41,284 nucleotides of DNA from the NCBI GenBank assembly GCA_002686755.1, contig NYYJ01000181.1, positions 1 through 41,284 on the forward strand, read 5' to 3'. The translations under genes were made by a program, and so were the position numbers. Source of the DNA: Verrucomicrobiales bacterium (lineage in GTDB: Bacteria; Verrucomicrobiota; Verrucomicrobiia; Limisphaerales; UBA1096). Under the pieces are notes generated by a model. It searched no databases and was not told the origin of the DNA. It worked only from the letters and a program-made list of their open reading frames with translations. This document shows, piece after piece, positions 16,174 to 25,900 of this stretch (its first letter is position 1; each line of letters begins with the position of its first letter).

Positions 16174-17517
16174 ATGCTAAAAATCAGTGCAGGCGGAAAC
16201 GGCGGTGGGTTTTGCGACGGCATCGCCCGACGGGACTTCATTCGAATCGGGGCCATGGGGGTCGGCGGGATGACCATGGCCAACCTGCTTGAGGCCGACG
16301 CCCGGGCCGGCATTGGCTCCTCGCACAAAGCCATCATCAACATCTTCCTCCCTGGCGGGCCGCCGCATCAGGATATGTTCGACCTGAAGAGGGAGGCGCC
16401 CCGCGAGATTCGCGGTGAGTTCAAGCCGATCTCCACCAACGTCCCCGGCCTCCAAATCTGCGAGGAGTTCCCGCGCATGGCCAAGATGATGGACAAATTC
16501 ACTGTGATCCGCTCAATCGTCGGTGCTCAAGGCGGACACGATGCGGTCCAATGCACCACGGGGCGCAGCCCGCGCAACCAGCCACCCGGCGGCTGGCCCA
16601 GCATCGGCTCGACGCTTTCCAAGCTTGAGGGCCAGGTTAACCCGGATGCCCCTCCCTTCGTCGGGCTCTCTCCCAAAACAGGGCACATCCAGTGGAGCGA
16701 TCCCGGGCAATCCGGTTTCCTCGGTCCCGCACATGCCGCCTTCCGCCCCTCCGCCGAGGGCAAGGAGGACATGACACTCACCGGGATCACTCTGGACCGG
16801 CTGGGCGACCGGATGAAGTTGCTCAACAGTTTTGACCGGTTCCGTCGCGAAATGGACAACTCCGGCCTCATGGAAGGCATGGATACATACAACCAGCAGG
16901 CGTATGGAATGTTGACCACCGGCAAGCTCGCCGAGACGCTCGACCTTGAAAAAGAGGACACCAAGCTTCGCGACCGCTACGGTCGCGGCACAGCCAAGCT
17001 GACGGCCGATGGAGCGCCCAAACTGCTCGACCATTTTCTGCTCGCCCGACGCTTGGTAGAGGTCGGCGTGCGGTGCGTGACACTCTCCTTCAGCCGGTGG
17101 GACTGGCACGGCGGCAACTTCAACCGCGGACGCCAAGACTTCCCGATGCTCGATCAGGGCCTCACGGCGCTCGTCGAGGATCTCCACAATCGTGGGATGG
17201 ACAAGGATGTCACCGTCGTTTGCTGGGGTGAGTTTGGCCGCACGCCAACCATCAACAAGGATGCCGGACGAGACCACTGGCCGCGCGTCTCCATGGCGCT
17301 GCTGGCTTGCGGTGGCCTGAACCACGGACAGGTGATTGGCGCCACCGATCGCCTCGCTGGCGAAGCTGTCGAGCGCCCGGTCACGTTCCCCGAGATGTTC
17401 GCCACTCTCTATCACAACCTCGGCTATAACGTGAACGAACTGCGTATCCCTGACCTCAACGGCATACCTAGGTATCTGGTCGATGACAACGCACAGCCGC
17501 TGCCGGAGGTCATCTAG
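16174..17517 (+). CDS. Tat-exported DUF1501 protein
   Basis: The 447-residue protein has a twin-arginine signal ([15 protein letters not shown], Arg19-Arg20) and the DUF1501 body, a relative of the sulfatase/alkaline phosphatase superfamily. Typical segments are [15 protein letters not shown] near residue 57, [17 protein letters not shown] near 113, and [20 protein letters not shown] near 350. These proteins are abundant in planctomycetes and Verrucomicrobia, and their activity is unproven. They usually sit beside a DUF1549/DUF1553 cytochrome-like gene, which is not present here. AAGGAG at 16157-16162 is a good ribosome site for ATG 16174. Confidence 0.93.
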   Translation: MLKISAGGNGGGFCDGIARRDFIRIGAMGVGGMTMANLLEADARAGIGSSHKAIINIFLPGGPPHQDMFDLKREAPREIRGEFKPISTNVPGLQICEEFPRMAKMMDKFTVIRSIVGAQGGHDAVQCTTGRSPRNQPPGGWPSIGSTLSKLEGQVNPDAPPFVGLSPKTGHIQWSDPGQSGFLGPAHAAFRPSAEGKEDMTLTGITLDRLGDRMKLLNSFDRFRREMDNSGLMEGMDTYNQQAYGMLTTGKLAETLDLEKEDTKLRDRYGRGTAKLTADGAPKLLDHFLLARRLVEVGVRCVTLSFSRWDWHGGNFNRGRQDFPMLDQGLTALVEDLHNRGMDKDVTVVCWGEFGRTPTINKDAGRDHWPRVSMALLACGGLNHGQVIGATDRLAGEAVERPVTFPEMFATLYHNLGYNVNELRIPDLNGIPRYLVDDNAQPLPEVI

Positions 17518-17548
17518 CCGGATGCGCGCTGTTTCACCGCGAACCGCT

Positions 17549-17568
17549 CCCCGGCCAAGCCGGGGAGG
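17549..17568 (+). promoter_or_regulatory. Hairpin overlapping the ribosome site of the pentapeptide gene
   Basis: CCCCGGC (17549-17555) and GCCGGGG (17559-17565) form a 7-bp stem with a 3-base loop. The 3' arm runs into GGGGAGGA, the Shine-Dalgarno for ATG 17573. Folding would hide the ribosome site. No T-run follows, so it is not a classical terminator. Confidence 0.5.
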
Positions 17569-17572
17569 ATTA

Positions 17573-18448
17573 ATGTTTTTGGCAACGACACTGCTCAGCG
17601 CGGCGCTTGGCCAAGCGGCCGACATCCGACTGACCGTCGTGCAGGCTGAACCCTTGAAACTTTCGTGGCATACGGCCCCAGTCACCCGACCTGACTCGGT
17701 CCAAATCATTCCCGACACCCAGCTCGAAATATCGACCGATCTCACCCATTGGCAGCCACTTGGCCAAGCGCAAACCGGAGGGCTCCGCACCATGCCGGAA
17801 ACCGTCAACCACACCATCCAATCCGCCGCCAAGGCCCGGTATTTTCGCGTCCGCTCACAGGTCACCCTGCCAAAAGCCAGCCTGGCCAATCACAGCCTCA
17901 TCGCAGCCGACCTGCGAGGCGCTGATCTGCGAGAGGCCAATCTCGCCCATGCCGATCTTGCCTTGGCCAACCTCGATGGCGCGAACCTCGCCGGCGCCAA
18001 TCTCACCGGCGCGAATCTGGCCGAGGCCATACTCGGCAAAGCCGACTTCACCGATGCCGACCTCACCGGCGCAACGATCGCCCCATGGCATCACTACCCA
18101 GAGGTGGTTTATCACAACACCACCCTGCCGGACGGCACCGTGAAAACCGACTCGCCCGAGCGGCAGTTGCTCGTCCAGTTGTATGTCGACAGTGCGCCGG
18201 AGGTGATCTTGGCCGGCCGCGATTTTTCCGGATGGGACCTGCGCGGCGTCGAGTTGCAAAAGCGCGACCTGACGAATTGCAGCTTCACCGGGACCGACCT
18301 GCGTAACACCAAGCTCGACGGGGCGAGCCTCGACGGGGCGAACCTAACGCGCGCCAACCTGCGGGGCGCGACCGGTTTCACGCTAGCCGAGCACGAAGAC
18401 GTGGTCTTGCACCAAACCACCCTCCCCGACGGCACGATCAGCGACTGA
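17573..18448 (+). CDS. Secreted pentapeptide-repeat protein
   Basis: The 291-residue product starts at ATG 17573, after GGGGAGGATTA, and has a signal peptide (FLATTLLSAALGQA). Residues about 45-110 contain a module 'LEISTDLTHWQPL...YFRVRS' that also occurs in two other secreted proteins of this window. Residues about 115-165 and 220-270 are pentapeptide repeats (A(D/N)L-x-x; LRGADLREANLAHADLALAN) expected to form right-handed quadrilateral helices. Two near-identical TTLPDGT(V/I) segments follow each repeat block, pointing to an internal duplication. Palindrome copies at 17607, 17760 and 17963 read as LGQA, LGQA and LAN. Role unknown. Confidence 0.88.
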   Translation: MFLATTLLSAALGQAADIRLTVVQAEPLKLSWHTAPVTRPDSVQIIPDTQLEISTDLTHWQPLGQAQTGGLRTMPETVNHTIQSAAKARYFRVRSQVTLPKASLANHSLIAADLRGADLREANLAHADLALANLDGANLAGANLTGANLAEAILGKADFTDADLTGATIAPWHHYPEVVYHNTTLPDGTVKTDSPERQLLVQLYVDSAPEVILAGRDFSGWDLRGVELQKRDLTNCSFTGTDLRNTKLDGASLDGANLTRANLRGATGFTLAEHEDVVLHQTTLPDGTISD

Positions 18449-18456
18449 AGTAAGGC

Positions 18457-19857
18457 TCAATCGTCGAGCCATGTGAATTGAACGGCGTCGGCTTCTCCGG
18501 TCAGGTGAACTGCGCGGTCGCCGACGAGCAGGTGCATCTCCTGTCCGGCCTCCTGCGGCCCGGCGAGGTTTGGCAGCAGTCCGCCGTAATGATTACCGCG
18601 AAACCGATGCGGATCGACCTCGCGCTGCCATCCGCCCGCATCGTCCTGAAACAGCCGCAGGCCCACGCTTGCGCCGTGCAGCAGGATGCCCCGCGCCGCT
18701 GACTTCGATTCTCCGTCGAACACGAACCGGTTGCCCTCCACCACGAATCCGCGCGTGTGATCCCAGAGCCGCAGGCCGTTGTGCCAATACGCAAACCGCG
18801 GCGCATGCGGTGCGATTAACCGGAAGGTGTTGTCCCTGATCACAAACGCCTTGCCGTCGTTGACGCTGCCGCCGCCGACGCAGGCGAAGAACCGATTGTC
18901 GCGGATCACCACACCGCGGTTGCCGCCGGTGTCGAAGTTGAACCCGATGCCGCAGTTCGTGACGGTGTTTTCGTAAAACTCCGCGCGCTGCAGGAACGCC
19001 CCGCCGAACGCAATACCGTTGGGGATGTTCCGAATCTCGTTGTGATGCACCCGTACCTGAACCGTGCCGTCCAAGTCCGCGCCCCGGTGGCTGACCATGA
19101 TCCCGGTGCAGTACGGCCAGGCAGTCCCGGTGCTTGGCCCGCGGACAAAGTCCTCCACCACGCAATGCCGGATCTCGATGACCGAGTCGCGATAGCCGGG
19201 CAGGTTGGCCCCGTCGCCCATGCCGGAAATGATGCGGATTGGGAACACCTCACGCCACGACGGTCGCCCACCCACCGCGCCGAACCGACTAACCCGCACC
19301 CGTTCCACCAGCGTCTGCCTGGCCAGCAGGTCAATGCCGGACGCCTTCTTGAGGATCGGGCCAAGCGCCGCCTTCATGACGCGCCAATTGCAGTCGAGCG
19401 ACAAGTCCGCGACGCGGATGTTGTCAAAATCACGACTGGCCTGCCGCTGCGGCCCCCAACCGCCGGCGATCACGCTGTGATAGGCGGACTTGATTTTCCG
19501 GTGACCCGGCCCCGGCACGAGCTTGAGGGTCGTCGTACCGATGCCGGCCCCGACGATGTGCCAGCGGGGACGCAGCCGGATGCCGTGCGTCTCGTAGTCG
19601 CCCGGCAAAAAGCGCAGTACCAGCCCGTCGCCGTAATGACCCTGCTCCCCGGCCAAGCGATCAAGCGCCTGGCCAAGCTTGGCCGCGGTCGAGGCGTCGA
19701 CCGGCTCGGACGCTGTCGAGCCGTCCCCGAAGGATGCACCTACCGCCGCAAGCCAAACCGTGCGCTCCGGCGCGCTTGGCCAAGCGATCTCCTGCGCCCG
19801 GGCGCTTGGCCAAGCGGCGGCCAAGGCAACGACACAGAGTTGGAACAGCAATCGCAT
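18457..19857 (-). CDS. Secreted right-handed parallel beta-helix protein
   Basis: The 466-residue product starts at ATG 19857 with a signal peptide (LLFQLCVVALAAAWPSARAQ); a longer frame to 19917 exists but dilutes it. The opening GASFGDGSTASEPVDAST resembles the start of pectate-lyase-like beta-helix proteins, and later segments are the usual ladders (VEIRHCVVEDF, VRVHHNEIRNIPNGI, FYENTVTNCGIGFNF, VIRDNRFFAC, VEGNRFVFDG). Such proteins bind or cleave polysaccharides; no catalytic set is evident. Two palindromes (19806, 19776) fall in the first 30 codons and both read as AWPS; a third lies just upstream at 19866. Confidence 0.88.
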   Translation of the reverse strand: MRLLFQLCVVALAAAWPSARAQEIAWPSAPERTVWLAAVGASFGDGSTASEPVDASTAAKLGQALDRLAGEQGHYGDGLVLRFLPGDYETHGIRLRPRWHIVGAGIGTTTLKLVPGPGHRKIKSAYHSVIAGGWGPQRQASRDFDNIRVADLSLDCNWRVMKAALGPILKKASGIDLLARQTLVERVRVSRFGAVGGRPSWREVFPIRIISGMGDGANLPGYRDSVIEIRHCVVEDFVRGPSTGTAWPYCTGIMVSHRGADLDGTVQVRVHHNEIRNIPNGIAFGGAFLQRAEFYENTVTNCGIGFNFDTGGNRGVVIRDNRFFACVGGGSVNDGKAFVIRDNTFRLIAPHAPRFAYWHNGLRLWDHTRGFVVEGNRFVFDGESKSAARGILLHGASVGLRLFQDDAGGWQREVDPHRFRGNHYGGLLPNLAGPQEAGQEMHLLVGDRAVHLTGEADAVQFTWLDD

Positions 19858-19965
19858 CACTACGCTTGGCCAAGCTTGGCCCCGGGCCAATCGTTCGTCA
19901 ATCGAGCGCCGAACCACGACGCGAAAGCGTGACTTTTTTGGTTGAGGCAGCGTACTCTCCGCGTG

Positions 19966-20943
19966 ATGAATACGCGATTTCGATGGATTGGAATAGTCGC
20001 CGGCTTGGCCGCCGGCACGGCCGTTGCCGCTGACACGCCCGAGCCGCCGCCGGGCTACAAGTCTAATCTGGCCATACTCGCGGCGTACGGCAGCGGGACG
20101 CTGGAGATTATCGACCGGGAAGTGCCACTACCGGAAGACGTCGTGCTGGAGAAAGACATCGAGTACGGCAACGCCGACGGCCATCCGCTCCGGCTCGACC
20201 TGTACCGGCCGGCGAAGCTCGACCGACCGGTGCCGGCGCTACTGTTCATCCACGGCGGCGCGTGGAAGAGCGGCAAGCGGCAGGATTACCATTTCTACAC
20301 GGCGGCCTTCGCCAGGAAGGGGTACGTGGTTGCCACGGCAAGTTATCGGCTGACCGGGCAGGCGCCGTACCCGGCGGCGGTGCAGGACTGCAAGTGTGCC
20401 GTCCGGTGGCTCCGGGCCAACGCGAAGAAATACAACATCAACCCGGACAAAATCGCCGCGGTCGGCGGATCGGCGGGAGGGCATCTCTCGATGATGCTCG
20501 GCTACGCGGACGACCCCGCACTCGAGGGGAAGAGCGGCCACGGCGGCGTCAGCAGCCGCGTCAGCGCGGTGGTCAACATTTACGGCGTGTACGACATGAC
20601 CACCCGGATCGCCAAGGAGAGCTCCGCAGTGAAAAGTTTTCTCCAAGGCAAATCGTTCGAGGAGGCGCCGGAACTGTACCGGCAGTCGTCGCCGATGGTT
20701 CACCTCGACAAGAACGACCCGCCGACGCTCATCCTGCACGGGACGATCGACGAGACCGTGCCGGTGGCGCAGTCCGACCGGCTGGCCGCGCACCTGAAGC
20801 GGCTGAAGATCCCGCACGCCTACGGGCGGCTCGACGGCTGGCCGCACACAATGGACCTGGCCAAGCCGGTCAACGACTACTGCCAGGAGATGATGGATCG
20901 GTTTTTCGCCGAACACCTCCCGTTGCCCCGGAAGAAAGATTGA
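19966..20943 (+). CDS. Secreted alpha/beta-hydrolase (BD-FAE/HSL-type esterase)
   Basis: The 325-residue enzyme starts at ATG 19966 with a signal peptide (IGIVAGLAAGTAVAA). It has the oxyanion motif FIHGGAW, the nucleophile motif GGSAGGH, an acid in HGTIDETVP and a His in GWPHTMD. This set is typical of carbohydrate or feruloyl esterases (BD-FAE) and lipases of the HSL type. Substrate cannot be set from sequence alone. Its promoter region is shared with the divergent beta-helix gene, which may mean joint control of polysaccharide breakdown (inference). Confidence 0.9.
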   Translation: MNTRFRWIGIVAGLAAGTAVAADTPEPPPGYKSNLAILAAYGSGTLEIIDREVPLPEDVVLEKDIEYGNADGHPLRLDLYRPAKLDRPVPALLFIHGGAWKSGKRQDYHFYTAAFARKGYVVATASYRLTGQAPYPAAVQDCKCAVRWLRANAKKYNINPDKIAAVGGSAGGHLSMMLGYADDPALEGKSGHGGVSSRVSAVVNIYGVYDMTTRIAKESSAVKSFLQGKSFEEAPELYRQSSPMVHLDKNDPPTLILHGTIDETVPVAQSDRLAAHLKRLKIPHAYGRLDGWPHTMDLAKPVNDYCQEMMDRFFAEHLPLPRKKD

Positions 20944-20990
20944 TGCCCGGCGTTTACAAACCGGCGGCGATCCGTTAAGCCAAGCGCGGT

Positions 20991-22931
20991 GTGAACAGGA
21001 GGACACTGGACAGTTTTTGCGAGCGGGGCATCGTCGGGCTGGTGCTTGCCGCGCTGGTCTTCTCGGCGCTGGCCACGGGGGCGGTCCGGGCGCTGGAGTT
21101 CGCGGTGGCCGAGTGGCTCGTGGCGGGCGCGGCCCTGCTGTGGGTGGCCCGTCTCTGGCTGGAGCCCCGGCGCAACCGGCTGCTGTTCCCGCCGGTCGGC
21201 GTCTGCCTGCTGCTGTTTCTCGCGTACGCGCTGTTTCACTACATGCAGGCGGATGTCGAGTACACGGCCCGCGGAGAGGTGCTGCGCCTGCTGGTCTACG
21301 CGCTGCTGTTTTTCGTGGCGCTGAACAACCTGCACAAGTCGGAGTGGACGCAGTTGACGCTGTACGTGCTGGTGTTCACCGGCGTGGCGATCGCCTTGTA
21401 CGGTATCGTGCAGGTGATCGCGGGGCTGGATCACGTGTGGCACTTCACCCGGCCGGAACAGTACCGGGGGCGCGGCTCGGGGACGTTCATCAACCCGAAT
21501 CATTTTGCCGGGTACCTGGGGATGCTGCTGCCGCTCTGCCTTGCGGCTGTGTTGACCGGCCGGATCAGCCAGCCGATACGCATCCTGCTGGGCTACTCGG
21601 CGCTGCTGCTGCTGGGCGGCGTGGCGGTGAGTATGTCGCGCGGCGCCTGGGTCTCAACCACCCTGACCTTGGCCGCAGTCATCGGCGTGTTGGGCTGGCG
21701 GAAACAGTTTCGAATGCGGGGCATCCTGCTGACCTGCCTGGCGCTGGGCCTCGCGGGAGGGTTCCTGTTGAACTCGAACATTGCACAAAACCGTCTGCGG
21801 GATGCGAACACACCGGGCACCGCGGGTCACGTCGGCTCGCGCATCGAGTTGTGGGGAGCAGCGGCGAAGGTGTGGCAGGAGGAAAAATTGCTCGGCGTTG
21901 GGCCGGGGCATTTCGACCATCGATTCCCGGCGCACCGGCCGGAGCGGCTGCAGTCGCGCCCGGTACGGGTGCACAACGATTATCTCAACACGCTGGTGGA
22001 CTGGGGGCTGGCTGGCATGCTGCTGGCCGGGCTGATGCTTGGGACAATGGTTTCCGGGATTGTTCGAAGCTGGAAATATTCGCAGCGCACCTCGAGCAGC
22101 CTCTCGGCCAAGACCAGCAACCGCTCGGCCTTCGTGCTGGGCAGCACGGCGGGGCTTGGCTCGATCGCGCTGCATTCGTTTACTGACTTCAATCTGCACA
22201 TCCCCTCAAACGCCATGCTGGCCGCGACACTGGCGGGGCTGCTGGCGGCGTACATCCGGTTCGCCACGGAGCGGTACTGGGTGGCCGTGCGGCTGCCGAT
22301 GCGCCTGGCCGTGACTGCGGTGGTCGGCAGCGTGTCGATCCTGCTGATGAGCCAGGCGCTTGGCCAAGCGCGGGAAATCGCCCGGCTCAACGCCTCGCAG
22401 GAGGCGGAAACCTTTCCCGAGCAGGTCACGGAGCTTGAACAGGCGATGGCGGTCGAGCCGAACAACTTCGAGACCGCCGCGTTGCTGGGGGAGATTCACC
22501 GACGGCGCGCCGGGGATGCCGGTGCGGCCGCGCGACGGGTCGAACTGAAAAAGGCGGCTGGCTGGCTGAACCGGGCGATCGCGCTCAACAAGTACGACGC
22601 CTATTCGCACGCGCGGCTGGGCATGACGCTGGCCCAGCTTGGCCAAGCGGAAAAGGCCGGGGAATATTTTGCCGAGGCAGAAAAACTCGATCCCAACGGC
22701 TACCTGACCGTGACCAACGTCGGCTGGCATAAGATGCACATCGGCGAATTCGCGGAGGCCAAGCGGTACTTTGAACGAGTGTCCCCGCTGGACGACCCAG
22801 CCACCGAGGAGGATGAGCGGAAAAACGGCCTCGTGGCGGATCGGTCCGAACAAATCGCCAAAGACTTGGCCCGGCACATCCGGGAGTCCTACCTACCGTA
22901 CATCAACGAGCAGTTGAAAAACCCCGAGTAA
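20991..22931 (+). CDS. O-antigen ligase/Wzy-like polytopic membrane protein with TPR tail
   Basis: The 646-residue protein starts at GTG 20991. Residues 1-455 contain about ten membrane segments with the O-antigen ligase/polymerase pattern (FHYMQADVEYTARGEVLRLL, RGSGTFINPNHFAGYLGMLL, then LGVGPGHFDHRFPAHRP, VHNDYLNTLVDWG). These match the Wzy_C/WaaL family that joins sugar repeat units at the periplasmic face. Residues about 470-646 form tetratricopeptide repeats. Palindromes at 22360 and 22639 read as LGQA. The partner genes kdsB and the sugar transferase are 8-11 kb downstream. Confidence 0.88.
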   Translation: MNRRTLDSFCERGIVGLVLAALVFSALATGAVRALEFAVAEWLVAGAALLWVARLWLEPRRNRLLFPPVGVCLLLFLAYALFHYMQADVEYTARGEVLRLLVYALLFFVALNNLHKSEWTQLTLYVLVFTGVAIALYGIVQVIAGLDHVWHFTRPEQYRGRGSGTFINPNHFAGYLGMLLPLCLAAVLTGRISQPIRILLGYSALLLLGGVAVSMSRGAWVSTTLTLAAVIGVLGWRKQFRMRGILLTCLALGLAGGFLLNSNIAQNRLRDANTPGTAGHVGSRIELWGAAAKVWQEEKLLGVGPGHFDHRFPAHRPERLQSRPVRVHNDYLNTLVDWGLAGMLLAGLMLGTMVSGIVRSWKYSQRTSSSLSAKTSNRSAFVLGSTAGLGSIALHSFTDFNLHIPSNAMLAATLAGLLAAYIRFATERYWVAVRLPMRLAVTAVVGSVSILLMSQALGQAREIARLNASQEAETFPEQVTELEQAMAVEPNNFETAALLGEIHRRRAGDAGAAARRVELKKAAGWLNRAIALNKYDAYSHARLGMTLAQLGQAEKAGEYFAEAEKLDPNGYLTVTNVGWHKMHIGEFAEAKRYFERVSPLDDPATEEDERKNGLVADRSEQIAKDLARHIRESYLPYINEQLKNPE

Positions 22932-22945
22932 GCCAAGCGCCTGGC

Positions 22946-25900
22946 CTACTCGTCTTCCCAGTCGATTTTCACCGCGCCGTAATTGCCCAGCGGCAGCCAC
23001 AGGCCGGACTCGACGCTGCCGGCCGCGTTATCCACATTGAACCAGAGGCAGCCGTCCAGCCCACCCGTTGCCTCAACGGAGAGTGACGCCGGGTTTGTGG
23101 TGTCGAACAAGTGCAGCGTGCGGTTGTTGTCCTGCCCCACGAGGCGACCGCCGATGTCGGCGAGATACCGGATGCCGAGCTCCAGCTCGATCTCGTCCAG
23201 CAACGCAAACTGCGCCGTCTCGTCGAGCGCGAGCGACTGCAAATAATAGGTTGTGACATACCGCGTGCCGTCCTCCTCGTTCGGTTTCACCTCCTCCTGC
23301 TCGGTGTACGCCATGTACAGCGTGCCGTCGCTGGCAACCTTGTGCGACTGCGGCCAGCGTTGCGGCTGCTCGATTGAATCGACGAGGTACGCCTCCAGCC
23401 CGTCGTACGAGCTGGCGTCGATCCAGTTGCCGTCCCACTTGTGCTCGTCCGTCCAGTGCGAGCCCTGCGTGTAAAGCAGTGCGCCGCCGTGCGACGTGCC
23501 GATCAGCGTGCCTGGGATCGGTGTCGCGTCGCGCACGACCGGGTTGAACATGTCGGAGTAGTCGACCACGTGCAGCTCGTAACTGGTGATCCAGTATCCG
23601 CGCGGCCTGGGTTGCGGCTTGGGTTCGTCGGGGTTCGGCTTGTCGGGATCTGGTTCGGGATCGTTGGGATCCGGCTCGTCGTCCCCGCCCTGTTCCTCCT
23701 CCTCCGGTTCCGGCTGGACGTATTCCGAGTGCTGGCTGCTGAGGTAGACGAGGCCGTTGTCGTTAAGGATCGCCTCGCTGAAATTCCAGCGGTTGGCGTA
23801 CCGCAGTTTTTGATCGTCGTTTTCCTCAACCGAGAGGTTGACGGAGGAAGCCAGGCTCGGCTTGGCGGCGTCACCAACGTCGAAACATATCAGTTGACCC
23901 GCGCTCCCGCCGTAATAGCCGGGCCACCAGGCATCGCCAGCCACATCAATGGCGTCGATCATCGGTCCGCCCCAGCCCCAGTAGCGGTAACCGCCGGCGT
24001 TGGACCACAGCAGCTTGCCGGCACTTGGCCAATTGGCCTTGAACTGGTTACTCCAGCCCATGTTCTTGTCCACCAAAGCCAATTCCCCGATCACGGTCAA
24101 CTCCGGCAGCTTGGCCAAGTCGATCACCGTCAGGAACACGTTGGGCTTTGGCTCCTCCGGCTCCGGTTCCTCCTCGTTGCCACCCTCATCGTCATTACCC
24201 TCTTCTGGTTTCTCAGGAACTGGTTTGGGATTGGCCGACTGGAACGCCTCTGTCTGCAGCAGGTACAGCTTGTCGCCGTTCACCGAGGCGCCGGATAGGT
24301 AGGCGGTCCGCGGCAGCACCACGCGGCCCAGCGCGGTATCGGGATCCCCCGGCGCAGCGACGCGGATCGACGGCCCGCCCTGCTCGCCAAAATACCAGTT
24401 TGAGCCCTTGGCCAACTGCAGCAGGTAGTCGCCGGTCGGGATGACCTGATCGACCGTCCAAGCCAGCTCGACCTCGCTCTTCACAACCGGGTCGTCGCGG
24501 TCGGTCGCATCCACCGTCAGCAGTTCCTTGCCGGAGATCGACAGGATGTAATCCTGATACTCCGTGGCACGGCGCGGCTGCAGCGCGTGTGCGATGACCC
24601 CGCGCTTGACCAGCGTCTTCTCGTTTAGATCGATGATCTGGACGTTCTTCACGTAGCCACCCTCCTCGCGGCCCTGATACGGCACGAGGATCAGCCCGGC
24701 GTGCGGCAGCACGGTGAACGCCTTCTCGTCGTACTGCGCCTCGCTCCACGACCAACGGTCGCCCATGGTGACCTTGTCGAACAGCTTCGGCTGGGTGACA
24801 TCGCTCACGTCGAACAGCGACACGGCGACACGGTTGCCATTGTTTGTGTCGTCCACGCCGATTGACACCAGCCGGTCGCCCAGTGGCTGGATGTAAGTGG
24901 ACCAGCCCGGCACCTCCAGTTCTCCCTTGATCTCCGGGTTGCGCGGGTCGGACAGGTCGACGATCCACAACGGATCGATCCGCTCGTAGGTCACGATATA
25001 CACCCGGTCGGCGTCGAAGCGCGTGGCAAACAGCCGCTCGCCCTTGGCCAGGCTCACCTCGCCCAGCGCCTTGGGCTTGTGCGGATTGGCCAGACTGAAC
25101 GTCTCAAGCGTGGTCAGCCAGCGGTTGCGATTGTCATCACTATTACGGTTCAATTCCTCCGAGATGACTGTGAGTGTGTCGCCGCTCAAGCGCATCTTGA
25201 ATTTGTCCGCCACGCGGCCGGCGGTGCGGATGGTGGCCGCCTCCTTCATCGTGCCGTTCGGTGCGGAGATGTCGATGCAGCGCAGATCGGTCTTGTAATA
25301 CTGTTTCACGACCGCCGTGGAGACGAACAGGAACTGATCCGTGGCATAGATGTCGTTGTTGTAGCCACTGTAAAACAACGTATCACGCTCGACCGGCTTG
25401 GCCGGGATTTTCAGGTCGAACGACGTCACCTGCGTGCCGTGCTCCCACCGAACGTAGGTGTCGCCAGTCTTTGGGTTGATCGTCTCCCGTTGGACATACG
25501 TTTGCGAGGCGATGTAAAGCGCGGTGCCGACGAGGCGGCTTTCGCGGATGTAACCCTTCACCGGCACGCTGGAGGCAATGACCGGCGTGTCGGCGGTGAC
25601 GTCAACAATGATCGCCTGGCTCTCGGCGTCGTTGCCCCACCAGTTGCAGCCGTCGCGGGCGAGCAGAATCACGTGGTCGTCGCCCAGCGTGTACATCTGC
25701 TCGCCGGCGGCCGGCATCGGCAGCACGCCGCGAATGACCGGGTTGTCCTTGTCCTTCAGGTCGATCACCTGCAGGCCGCGGAGAGTGTTGAAAAAATACA
25801 GCGTGTCGTTGTGAATGCTCCAAATGTCGGACTCAACAACATCGCGTGGGGCACCATCGTCAGCCTTGCCAGCGTCGGCTGTCTCGGCCACAGAATCGAA

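Noticed and set aside
16513-17889. A 458-codon open frame on the - strand
   Set aside because: It lies opposite the DUF1501 gene and the start of the pentapeptide gene and shows no domain or signal peptide.
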